NCBI RefSeq assembly: GCF_900496995.4
Contig: NC_044008.1
Location: 930,001-994,000, forward strand
Length of the DNA stretch: 64,000 nt
Source: Aquila chrysaetos chrysaetos
Taxonomy: Eukaryota; Chordata; Aves; Accipitriformes; Accipitridae
Direction: 5' to 3'
Shown: in pieces, positions 14,726 to 25,594 of the stretch
How the letters are laid out: each line of letters opens with the position of its first letter
Position numbering within the stretch: the stretch's first letter is position 1
Notes under the pieces: model-generated
The model's input: only the letters and a program-made list of their open reading frames with translations
Database searches by the model: none
What the model was told of the DNA's origin: nothing
Made by a program: the position numbers and the translations under genes

Positions 14726-17700
14726 TGCCCGGTGCATTTCTGGCTGGCTGGCCTTAGAGCCCCGCTCCCCAACATACGTCTTCCACGAACATCTCGGGAC
14801 ACAGGGATTTGGGCCTTAATAAAACCCTGCGTGCACTGTGCTGGGACGCAGAGGAGATGGGCAGAGACTCCGAGATGCGTTGGCAAGCTCATTTTCTCAT
14901 CCCCTGGTGCCAGGAGGGGGTCTGACCCGTTTTATAGCCGCCCCGGGGTGCTGTCAGGGGTCCGTGCTGCCTCCTCACTGTGCTGGCTGCCGTGAAAGCC
15001 CTGCGGGGTCAGCTCAGGCTGCATGCTGCAGGAGTGCTAATTGGGTTGTAATTAGTGGGACCCAGGCAAAACCAAGTGTTTGGCAGCCCAACAGCGGCCA
15101 TGCTCTGGTAGCGAGGGGCTGAGCCCCGGGCACTGGGAGAAGGGGGAGCAGCCTGGTCCTGGGTGCTCCCTCCAAAAAGCCCACGGCTGGCAGGCGGGAG
15201 GCAGCGGGCACGGAGCATCCGTGGGGACTGGCAGCAGCAATGCCATGCATGGCTGGGGGTGGTGAGGGGATGCCTCCCGGTAAAGTGCACTGCCAAACTG
15301 TGTGCCCTGCAAAAAACGCGCTCCCTGCATGGAGCTGAGCCGTGTGCTGGCTGTCCCCCCGGGGATGTGCTGGCTGTTCCCTTGTAACAGCTCAGGCGGG
15401 TGCTCAGTGCATCAGCACCCATCCTGCTGGTGGGCTTCCACCCAGCCCAGGGGTGCCTGGCCAGGGAGCAAGGGTCAGCAGGGGCTGGAGCAGGGAGACA
15501 GGAGCTGGGTCCTTTCACAGCCCGGGGAGCTGAGGGAAGGGGGGACCTGGACTCCCCTCCCCTTGGTGGCAGACTTGGGGCTGCGTGCCCCTTCCCTCGG
15601 GGCAGCTGGGGGGGCAACTGGAGCCCCGGGGCAGAGCTCGCAGGTTCCCAGGGCTCAGCACTGCTGCCCCAGAGCCCTGAGCCTGCCACCGGAGCTGCTA
15701 CAGGTTGTTGCCTTTGGTGGAGAAAAGTGGGGGGGACAGTATGAGATGGGGGGTTCTGTACTTTGCTGCAAGGTTTCCCCGGCACACTTGGCTCTGGGGC
15801 GCAGCACCGCGGTCTGGATCGGTGGTGCCTTGGAGCCAGGATCGCTCATGGTGCAAAGACCCTGAGAGCGGTGCCACGGGCAGAGCACGGGGAGCCCAGG
15901 TTGGACAAAAAGCAGACACAACCAAGGCGGCCCCATGGTGGAAGGTGGGGGTTAAGCCATGGCCTTTGTAGCATGTGTCCATCCCACCTGATGCACCAGG
16001 CTTGATTTACAGCATAGCTAGAGAATCCTTGGAGACTGAGAAAGGACCAGAAGAAACCATATCACAGCTGCTGGTGCATCAGCCGCTGGGCTGCTCGGCT
16101 GAGAAACAGCCTCCCCATGATCGTGACAGCCTTGAGCCTCAAAAGCCACTTTGCACCAGAGGACAAGGTGATGCCGGTGCCTTTGCTCACTGCCACGGTT
16201 CCTGGGGGACGGTTAATCCCTGCAAGGTGAGTGATGTTTCATGGTGATGCCGGATGACCTGTGCCCATCGGCTCCCAGCGCCGGGCTCCCTCCCCCGGGT
16301 TGTGCACGGTCCTGCTGGCGCTGGGGACAGCTGTGTGTCCCCATCTCCCTGGGGACAGCCTAGAGCAGCAGCCTGGGGGGGCTCAGCTCTATGCCCAACA
16401 TGCACAACCCCCTGCTCACCCCACTCTCAGAGAGCCGGGGAACTAAAGGACAGCCACTCACTGCGAATAATTTAATGCCCCATTTAGCACCAGTTCCTCC
16501 AGCCTGGCCTGGACATCACCGTCAGGCTGAGATGAAGTGCCCTGAAAATGCCAGCTGGAAGGCCGTGGGGCGTCCCTTTGGCACCCGAACGCTGCCACCT
16601 CCAAGCTGGCAGCCCCGGAGCGCACATGCCATGATGATCTTTGCAGCCCTGCCAGTTTGCTGCCCGCTCTGCCCTGGCTGCTTCCAGCCCTGCCGGTTCC
16701 CCACGGCCACTGGTGGGTACCCGGCTGTGCCGGGGTCCCCTCTTCTCCAGCGGTGTGGCCGGGACACGTCCCCTTGGCCACGCTGAGCTCCCCGGTTCGC
16801 TCAGCGCTGTCGGTGCTGCAGGAGGCAGGAGAGCAGGCAGGAGAGCTTGCTGCCTGCTTGCTTCTCCGGGAGGGGTGTGAAAAACTTGCCTGTGCCCAGG
16901 GCATTGCACAGTCACAGCAAAGGGCTGGCGGGGGGACCAAACGCCCCGGCTGCACCCCAAGCTGGGAAAGAGCCCCCCACCATGCTGCAGCCACCAGCAA
17001 GGGCTCTCGGTGGGACGGTGCCTTTGTGTGAGCTGCCGAAGGGCTGGGGGGGGTCCTGCCCTGCACCCCCTCCCCATGGACACGCACCCCAGGGGCTGGC
17101 TCCCTGCAGGCTTCCAGTACCCCACAGCATTTCGGGTGCCCCGGGGGGCACCTGCAAACCCACCTACCTGGCCAGCCCCTGCAAATGAGGTCCTACCCCA
17201 TGCAAGCGGGCACATCGGTGGTAGTGTCCCGCGCCGGCTGCCGGCCCCTGCTGAGGTCTGTCCTGGTGGGTCCAGTGATTTCATTTTTAAATGTTTTTGA
17301 AGGGCTGCATATGAAATCGCAGCTCTGGTGCCGCAGGGCCTGAGTGCTGATGACCGCAGCAGCCGGCCTCCTGCAGCCCCTGAAAAATACACCCAAACCC
17401 ATCCCAGTCACTCCACGTTTCTGGAAGGAAAAGGCTCCTTCGGAGCCACCACGGGTGGCTGGAGGTCCCGGACTCAAGCGGGCGTTTCACAGCCTCACAC
17501 CGCCCGGCCGCGGCTGTGAACGGCCGCAGCTTTGGGTACTGCCGGGGCACGGCGGTGGCTGCTGTGCACAGTCCTGGTCTGGTGCCATCGCGGCGATGCC
17601 ACCCGTCCTGTCCTCATCCCTGTCCCTGGGGCTGAGCACGGTTGAAATCCCACTGCCATGGGCTCCATGCGTGCCGTGGAGCTGCTTGGGGCTGTGCCGG

Positions 17701-20700
17701 CTGTTTGCAGCGCCGGCTGTGCTGGGTGCTCGGCAGCCCACGGTACGGCATGGGCTGCGGCACACGGGCAGAGGGAGCTGCTCAGCGGAGCTGCAGCCTG
17801 GGGCTGCCGGAGCCTTGGGGTGTCCCAGGGCATCCTTGCTCACCTCCATCTTATGAGTCTGCTCAGACATCAGAGAAGTGGGAATGGGGACACTGAGGCT
17901 TTCCCTGTAAGGCAGCTGGTCAGTAATACATGCCACGAGTTTGGCAGGTCTCTCAGCCCACCTCTCCGCAGGCAGTAACGTGCTGCACCGGTCCCTGGAT
18001 GCTGCCGCAGCTCAGCCGGGCAGCCGGGACAGATGGGCGGCCAAGGCAGGACTGGGGCTGGCGCAGCCTCTGCGCCATGGGTACAGGTGAGCAAAAGCCT
18101 TCACAGGCATCCTCAGGAGTGAGCTTTTTGCAAGACTGGACGATCGGGATAATGTGGCCACATAATCCTAGGATGGTTTTTCACTTAGAGAAGTCCACAG
18201 AACATTCTTCTCTTATAGAAAAAGACACAAACTATACTGGAGCCCGACGTTGTTCTGGGGGAGAGAGGGGACCCCTGGGCTGCCCAGCCAGCACGCTGCA
18301 GTCTGCAGTCAGCAGCGGTCTGCTGAGGCTGGACCCTCGGCCAGGGGCTGTGGGCATGTGGGGACGGTGACCGCCAGACTGTGTCCCTCTGAGGCTGCAA
18401 ATGGGGAGACCCCCTCACCTCAGTCTGAGCCCCCGCCCAGCTGGTTCCCTTTGGCTGAAGGAAACAATCATTTCCCTTCAAATAAAACCCTTTCTTCAGC
18501 CTGCAGCGATGCTCTGTGCCAGTGACGGGCGCCTTTACCCTGGCTCCACCGTTAAATTCCATTTCTAAACAAAGAAAAGCCCAAAACTTTTTATTTAGAG
18601 CAAGGATCTGCCATGCGGTCAGGGCTCATCAGTTCTGCAAGGTCATGGTGGAGGGGCCAGCCTGGGATCTGGGACGGCTGGAGTGGGTCCTGGCTGTGCC
18701 GCACAGTTCTGCCTGCTGAAGTCCCATCCCTGAACTGGGGCATGGTGAAGCCATACTGTGGCTCGGGGGCTCGCCAGCAGCTACAGGCAATCGTTGGGGG
18801 GGGGCACAACAGCCACAGCAATTTTTTTCCTGCTTCCCCATCCTGCCCAGCCCCTGTACCCCGGCTCCGGAGACTCCCCAGCTTTCCAGCTAGGAGAGCT
18901 CCCTCCAGGCTAGAGGTTTCTCTGGAGGTGCCAGGAAAAGTCCCCATTTAACGGTGAGGTGTCCCCCACTTCCAGCAGCCCCTGACGGGAGCCGGTGCTT
19001 CATGGCGCTGCGGCAGGGAGGCAGCGTGAGCCCGGCGGGCAGGAAAAGGGGTCCCCAGCCGGGGTCCCGTGCTGCCACCCCCGCTGCTCCGCATCCTCCC
19101 GCCGAGCAGCACCCCGGCACAGACGCGTCAAACCGGGGGCTCTGCGGGGAAGAGGGACTCGGGGTCCACGCTGGCCGGCTGCCTCAGGGTGGGGGGGGCC
19201 AGGCAGAATCTGCCTGGGATGGAGCCCCGGCTCTGCTCAGCAGCACGGCCCCGACGTCTGGGCAGAGATGGGCAGAAGCACCCAGCGCCGGTGCCTGTGG
19301 CGATGGTGGATGGGAGTGTGGGCATTGACTGTCCCCCTCCATGGGCGGTTAATTAACTTTTCCAGGGTAATTTAATGCTATTGTAAATAGAGGGGGGAAG
19401 CTGGAAGTGGACAGAGGGATGCTAGTTGGGGGATGCAGCAGTGAAGCGGGGCAGTGACACTGCCCACCCTTCTGCAGTGTCCCAGGGGCTCGGACAGGGA
19501 CACGGTGCTGGGGATGGTGACAAATGCTCCAGTATGATGAGGGGGTCCCCGAGGCGCTCGGCTCCCACTGCCTGACCCCAACCAGGGGCATGGGGACGTG
19601 GGGCTGGGGATGTGGGTGTCCCCCCAGGGACGTGGTTGTGGTCCTGGTCCCCACAAGCCACCCCAGGCAGCTGAGGAAGAGGCTGGTGGCCAGGCAAAGC
19701 TCGGCATGAAGCTCTCCTGCCTTGGGGGGGGCAAAACTCCCACTGGGATGGATGCAGATGGGCATCACCCTGCTGGGGGGGGGGGGGGGTGGTTTGGGGA
19801 GCTGCCGGGGGCTGTCCCGACCATGCTGTGCCCCAGCCGGAGCCGGGCTGAAAACCCCAGCTGGGATCAGAGTGGGTCTGGGGTGGGGGAGAGGGGATGG
19901 GGGCTGCAGGGTCTGTAGAATGGGTTGGGGGGGTGCCGTGGGAGATGGGCGTGGCCCAGGGGAAGCAGCAGGCTGGATGATGAGTGCGTGGGGTGGCTGT
20001 GGGGACCCTGCCATGCAGACAGCAGGATGCTGTCTGTCCTGCAGCTGCTGCATCATCCCACGCAAAGCCTTGCAGGACAAGTTTCGGCTCTGCAGGCTGG
20101 CAGGGCTGTGCCGCAGCCGGTGGCACCGGGATAAACCCCTCACCCAGCTGGGAAGGGGCACACTCGTCCCCCATGCGCCAGCAAGGCTTCGAGCCCCGAT
20201 AACCCAAATCTGGGCAGCGTGGCAGGATGCTTCCCCCCCAGTACCCACCCCCTCTGCCCCACTGGACCCCATGGGGCTGAGCTCCCGGGAGGGGAACGGG
20301 GCATTCCAGTTTGGAGGGGCCAGGCGGTGAGCCGACGGTGGCCCGGCTGTCACCAATGCGCACCAATGCATGGACATCCTCGACTCACTGCGCCGGAGGG
20401 TGTCTCGGAGCCCCCCATCTCGCCGGGGACCCTCAGAGCCAGGGGCACCCCGGTGCGTGGAGGTGGGCAAGGGGCTCCGGCGAGCTGGCGTGGAGCGGCG
20501 GCACCGGGGGGCTCAGCGGGGGTCCGGGCAGCAGGCTGGCAGCGGGGTGCAGGTGAGCCCGGGGGGGCAGCAGGGCGAAGGGGGGGCCCTCCAGGGGCTG
20601 CCAGGGAGCCGGAGGGGGGCTGCTGCCGGGGGCCAGGCCTGCGGGGTGGAAATGGGGCTCAGGCAGCGCATGGGGCTGGGGAGCATCGCCCTCGCCCCCA

Positions 20701-21060
20701 GCCCCGCTCTGCCATGGGGCAGGGGACACCCACCCCGCCAGCAGCCACCCATATCGCTGCGGGGCCGGGGCCAGGCGGGGAGGGGGACCCGCTCCCCACA
20801 CCCTCCAGCACCCCGTGGGGTCCCGCACCCCGCCGCCGGCTTCCACCCTGGCCGTGCTCGGGGGGTCCCAGCCCTCCCCACAGCCCTTTTACCGCAGCAA
20901 GCATCGTCCCAGGAGCAGGGGCCGGAGGTGCAGAGATGCAGCGGGGCCGGGGTGCCAGGGTAGCTGGTGAGACCGTGGCCGTGGCCGTGGCCGCAGAAGG
21001 GCTGTGGCGAGCTGGTGGGGGTGGCCGGGAGGTGCTGCGTGGGGAGCAGAGAGCGGGATG
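14726..21060. other. ARF5-PAX4 interval, no recognised gene
   Basis: About 6.3 kb between the convergent genes ARF5 and PAX4. No fascin-like sequence was found in either direction, although human FSCN3 occupies this place. The longer open frames lack recognisable domains and consistent splice signals. An AATAAA hexamer on the plus strand at about 18480-18485 and a G-run near 19777-19789 are noted. The part next to 21060 may hold additional PAX4 3' exons or UTR. Confidence 0.55.
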
Positions 21061-24000
21061 TCATGGGGAATGCATAGGGATGCTTTGGGACCTGGCCACC
21101 CCAGAGGGGATCTGCAAAGCGTCACCCTCCAGCGCGGCTCCAGAAAAGGCTCCCGGGGAGGGCAGTGCCCGGAGAGCCCAGAGCAGCCGGGCAATGGGAG
21201 CGCTGGCTCCAGAGGGTGCCCGGAGTCTGCTGGGGTGCCGGCCAGACCTCCCCATCACCCCGGCTGGAGGCTGCAGCGCGGGAAGGGACCCCTGGCCATC
21301 TCCTACCTGTGCTGAGCCGGTGGCTGTTGCGGAGGGGGGGCAGAAAGCAGCCACGGCTGCCCCGTGGGGCAGGATCCAGTCGCACCAGGAGCCTGCATGG
21401 GGAGAAGCGGGGAGGGCAGCGCACTGGCTTGGGGACCGCGTGGGCTCCCAGCCCTGATTTTGGGGTGGGGAGGGCTGCCTTTCACCAGAGGGAAAGCGGA
21501 GAGCAGCCGTGTCCTCTTCCCAGCTCCGAGCGGGGCTCTAGAGCTGGGAGGCAAGCTCAGGCATCCTGGTGCTCAGCGCCAAATTTCAGCCGCATGCCCT
21601 CCTGGGGTGGCCCTTGGACCCCAGCCCCTTCCTCGGGCATCAGGTCCCACGTCCCGTCCCCTCCGCCCCTGGGCTGTCACCTGCACCGCCAGCCTCCAGC
21701 TTCCGCTTGGCCTCGCGTCTCCATTTCGCTCGTCGGTTGGAGAACCAGACCTGGGGAGGAGGGAGGGGGCTGAGGCTGCCAGCCCCCACCCCAGGCAGTG
21801 CTCCGGCTCCTTGGCACCGCTCTTTCCCCCCGGGACATGGGCTCTTCGCATCCCCCCGGGGAATGGGTATGGGTACGGGACATGGACATGGGCAGAGGAA
21901 GGGGTTTGATCCTGAGTCTTCTCCACCTCATTAGGCTGCAAGTACGTGCCAGGCTCTGGGATGCTTCTCCAGCACGGGGCATGGGAGACATGTGTGTGCA
22001 TGTGTGTGCATTGCCACGGCGTGCACGGGCAGCCCTGCCCCGGCAGAGAGGGGGACTGGCTGCCGTCGCTGCCTGGGGCACCGAGCTGGCCGGCGATGGT
22101 CAGTGGCTGGGAGGGGAAGGGGCTGCCACGAACCGGTGAAGGTTTGCCAGCAGCGCAGGGATGTCTGCCGGGAGCTACCGAGTGTGCCCTGGACGCGTGT
22201 GTGAGGGGAGTGTGCCAGGGAGTCTGCCATGGTGAGTGCCACGGAGTGTGCCAGGGAGTCTGCCGTGGATTGTGCCAGGGGGTGCCCCACGAAGCGTGCC
22301 GTGTAACACGCCACGGAGCGTGCCGTGGCTCTGCAGCGCTGTGTTCTCCTGCCCTGCACCTCTGCCCTGTGGCACCATCCTGGGGTCCAGCAGTGTCCCC
22401 ACAACCTCCCGGGCCCTGCGCTGGCCCCATGGTGGGGCAGAGCCAGGGAGACCAGAGGCCGGGAGTGGGACCGGAGCGGTGCCTGCACCCGGCTTTGCCC
22501 CGGCAGACGCGAGAGACCAGCACGACCCGACAGAGCCAGCCCTCCCCTGCTCCTGCCCGTGCCCAGCCATCAGAGGGTAGAGACCCCCGACCTGGGGACA
22601 AAACCTGCTCTCGGGGGTCACTCTCCTGTTGGCGCGCACGCTGCCCTCCTGAGCTCGCTCCCACCTCTGCCACCGCCAGCAGCAGTGACACGGTTCGGAG
22701 ATGTCCCCGCGTGCCAGGACGGAGCCGTGTCCCCCCCAGCGCTGGCAGGCTGGGCAGCCCCGAGCCCAGCGCCCTGGCTGGGATGCTTTGGTCGACAGGA
22801 TCAGGCCAGGTGCGCTCCCGGCCGGAGAGCGGCAGCGTGGCGGGTCTCCTCTTACCCTGATGGTTGTGTCGGGCAGCTGGGTGGCCGCGGCCAGTCTCTC
22901 CCGGGTGACGGTGTCCGGGTACTGTCCCCTCTGAAACTCTGCAAGGGGGATTGGGGTGAGGTCAGCCTGTCCGGCGCAGCCACCCCAACAAATCCCGGCA
23001 CCACGGCAGGCGATGCCGGGACGTGCAGCTGCAGCCGGTCCGTTGCCGGGCCCCGGAGCCCGCAATTCGGAGCGGTTTGGGGCACCGCAGCGATGGGCGT
23101 GCCATGCAAAGGGACAGGAGCCCATCCAGAAAGTGGCAATGCCCTCCCCTGGGAATGGCCCTGCACCATCCTGGCACCTCGGGGCGGGCATGCCGAATAC
23201 CCCGGCCTCGGCCGGCGTCCCGTGAGAGCCGCACCTTTCTCCAGGGCCTCTGACTGCTGGCTGGAGAAGACCGTCCTGTTCCTGTGCTGGGTGCTCAGCG
23301 GGAGCCGCCGGCTGGATGCGGAGCCCCGTGGAGGGTGCTGGGTCCCCGGGGAGACGGCGGCACCGGCTTCGGCAGGTGAGCGGCAGCCCGGGGGATGCGG
23401 GGCGGAGGGGGCGGCGAGAGGGGACACTGCGGGGACAGAAAGGTGGAAGATGGGGGGGGACCCGGCGCTGGGGGCTCCCCGGGGGGGCTGGGAAAGGTCA
23501 GGGAGGGTCGGTCGACGAGCCCCTTTGCTTTGGGGGCACAGGGTCGGTGCGGAGGAGCCGTACGCGTGCACGTGCATGCGTGCGTGTGCACGGGTGCGTG
23601 CGTGCACACGCGGGTGTGTGTGCAGCCGGGAGGCTGGTGGCAGCCGGGAGTAGGTCTCTCCCGCGGGGTGCACCCACCCCCAGCCCCTGCTCCATGGACC
23701 ATCACCCCCAGCAAGGCTCACCCCGTGGCAGCGGGTCTCCGGCAAAACCCCGCTCAGCTGCCGGCCGCAGGTCGCTGGGCAGGTTCCTCAGCACCCGGTT
23801 GATGGAGGAGACCTGGGCAGGGAGAGACGGGGGCTGCGCCACGGGCAGGGGGTGCAGGGTGGGAGCAGGGGGTGCTGGGCAAAGCTCCCGCCTGCGGTGG
23901 GCATCCCTCTGCTCACTGCAGGAGCTGGAGACGTGCTCAGGCAGCACCCAGGTGGGGAGGAATCGAGGTGGATGCCCCGAAGCTCATCTCCGAGGTGCTC

Positions 24001-25594
24001 TCCTGCAGCCGCGCCTGAGCACGTGCCAGGGATTCTCCGCGCCGGGGCTATGCCCATCTGCTTGGCTGTTTGTTGATACAGGCAACCCTTTAATTTCGGT
24101 GGGCTAACAATATTTAATGTGAGGCAATCTGCACCTCGGGGCTGGAGACGGTGAGATTTATAGGGGTGGGTCTGTCATTAGGAAGTACGGCTTTCTGCAC
24201 TGAGGCTGCAGATTGCATTTTATTGTCTCTGCCAACCAGTGGCACTTGCAACAGACACACCACAGTGTCCCGGTGCCCGAGACGACGGCCAGGCTTGCTG
24301 GGGACACCCGGCGGGGTTCTGCTTTAGCTGGGAGGGAGGAATTTGCCTTCCCCTCCCTGCCCGCTTCTCCCTCTGCTGTCTCGCAGGGCACCGAGCCCTT
24401 CCCTGCGCATCCCTCCCCACCACCCCCAGCCCATGCCGGTGAGGGACCCCAGCCCACAGCACCCCAGCCATGGGGTCGGACCCCCCCCCCCAAGCGATGC
24501 GCATCCCCGGCATCCCTGCAGCCCCCCGCGGCTCTCCCCAGCAGAGACTCACGCTGGGGGTCCTGTCACCAGCACAGATGCCCTCGGCGTGCAGCTGCCG
24601 GCGGATCTCCCAGGCGAACAGGGAGGGCTGCTCCAGCTTCAGCTGGGCGATCCTGGCCACCACCTCGGGGGTGGCCATGCGGGGCTTGCTACCCCCGATG
24701 GCCCTGGGCTCCACGACCCCCGTCCTGTAGTAGTGACCCAGGATCTTGCTGACGCAGCCGTTGGATACCTGTGGATGGGGCGGCTGGGGCAGGGGCTCAG
24801 CGGGAAAAGGATTTGGAGGAGAAGGAGACCCCCAAACCCCCCGACTCTGGCGCACCTTGAGGCTGCGGGAGATGTCCGAGGTCCGGATGCCGCACGCCGC
24901 CAGCTCGATGATCCTCTTCCTCTTGCAGGTGGGGAGGGGGCGGCCGTTCACGAAGAGACCCCCCAGCTGGTTCACGCCGCTGGGCCCTGGGGAGAGGCCA
25001 GGCAGCCGGTGACGGGGGACAGGGCTTGCTGCGAGGGGGGATGCTGCCTGCCCTTCCCTCCCCGGCTCTCCGGGAGAGCACCAGGGCCTGAGGCTTTGCA
25101 GGGCGAAGGACCGGTGGCATCGGGGACCGCTGTGCATTGAGGGGGGGGTTTGGAAGGGGCTGGGCAGGAGGACTTGGAGCTTGGAGCAACGTGGGGATCG
25201 TTTGCTGGGGTGTGGGTGCGGGCAGCGCACGGCAGGAGCAGGCAGGGAATGGGGGGGGGGGGAACCAGCCCAGGTGATGCTGGCAAGAAAAATACCCCAT
25301 GGAGGAGCACAGGGAGAAGGAGGTTCTTCCAGGCAGAGGCAGCTGCAAAGCGGGGTGACAGGCTGGGGTGGGCAGGGAAGCGCTGAACATCCCTGGGGGG
25401 CTGGGAGGACCCTGCAGAGCCATGTGTATCAGCAACCAGCACGAAATTCGGGCTTTGCAGGGGAACAGCATCTTCATTTGTGACAGAGCAGGTGCCGACA
25501 CAGCACCTTCCCGATTCCCTCCGGACCACAGACTCCGGGACCGTGGTCCCTGAGCCGTCCCGGTGCAGCAGCACCCCTCACCTCGGTGTTGCAT
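21061..25594 (-). CDS. PAX4: Paired box protein PAX4 (paired domain plus homeodomain); C-terminus tentative
   Basis: Transcription factor which in mammals specifies beta and delta cells in the pancreas. Minus-strand coding exons with consistent phase are 25594-25582 (MQHR), 24986-24856, 24768-24553, 23812-23722, 23426-23235, 22938-22856 and 21750-21681. A likely eighth is 21392-21307. The paired domain spans about residues 7-134: [69 protein letters not shown] Pro/Ala-rich linker follows, then the homeodomain at about 197-256: [38 protein letters not shown], with the Pax-type serine at homeodomain position 50. No octapeptide is seen, as in mammalian PAX4. PAX4 is favoured over PAX6 by sequence details and by the ARF5/SND1 neighbourhood. 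No stop or frameshift interrupts the DNA-binding exons. Beyond 21307 the reading frame can continue to TGA at 21061-21063, with or without a further intron, but this tail does not resemble mammalian PAX4. Confidence 0.9.
22196..22335 (+). repeat. Degenerate tandem repeat (GTGCCAGGGAGT-like) in a PAX4 intron
   Basis: About 140 bases of imperfect 10-14 bp units such as GTGCCAGGGAGTCTGCC and GTGCCACGGAGT. It lies in the intron between the two exons that encode the C-terminal two-thirds of the homeodomain (22856 and 21750). Confidence 0.65.
23560..23630. repeat. Alternating purine-pyrimidine tract (GT/GC/CA-rich), possible Z-DNA
   Basis: About 70 bases of near-perfect purine-pyrimidine alternation (units such as CGTGCACGTGCATGCGTGCG) in the PAX4 intron between 23722 and 23426. 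Such tracts favour left-handed DNA. No function can be read from the sequence. Confidence 0.6.

Noticed and set aside
20370-20963. Plus-strand frame starting MDILDSLRRRVSRSPP with a GTGAGC donor-like site at about 20552
   Set aside because: No known domain and no downstream exon; overlaps the possible PAX4 3' region on the opposite strand.
23235-23426. Shorter start for the PAX4 homeobox exon at the AAG acceptor near 23367
   Set aside because: It is phase-compatible, but the upstream acceptor TTTCTGTCCCCGCAG before 23426 is much stronger and also keeps the frame.
22856-25594. PAX6 rather than PAX4
   Set aside because: Linker and homeodomain residues ([20 protein letters not shown]) and the ARF5/SND1 neighbourhood fit PAX4; PAX6 lies elsewhere in vertebrates.
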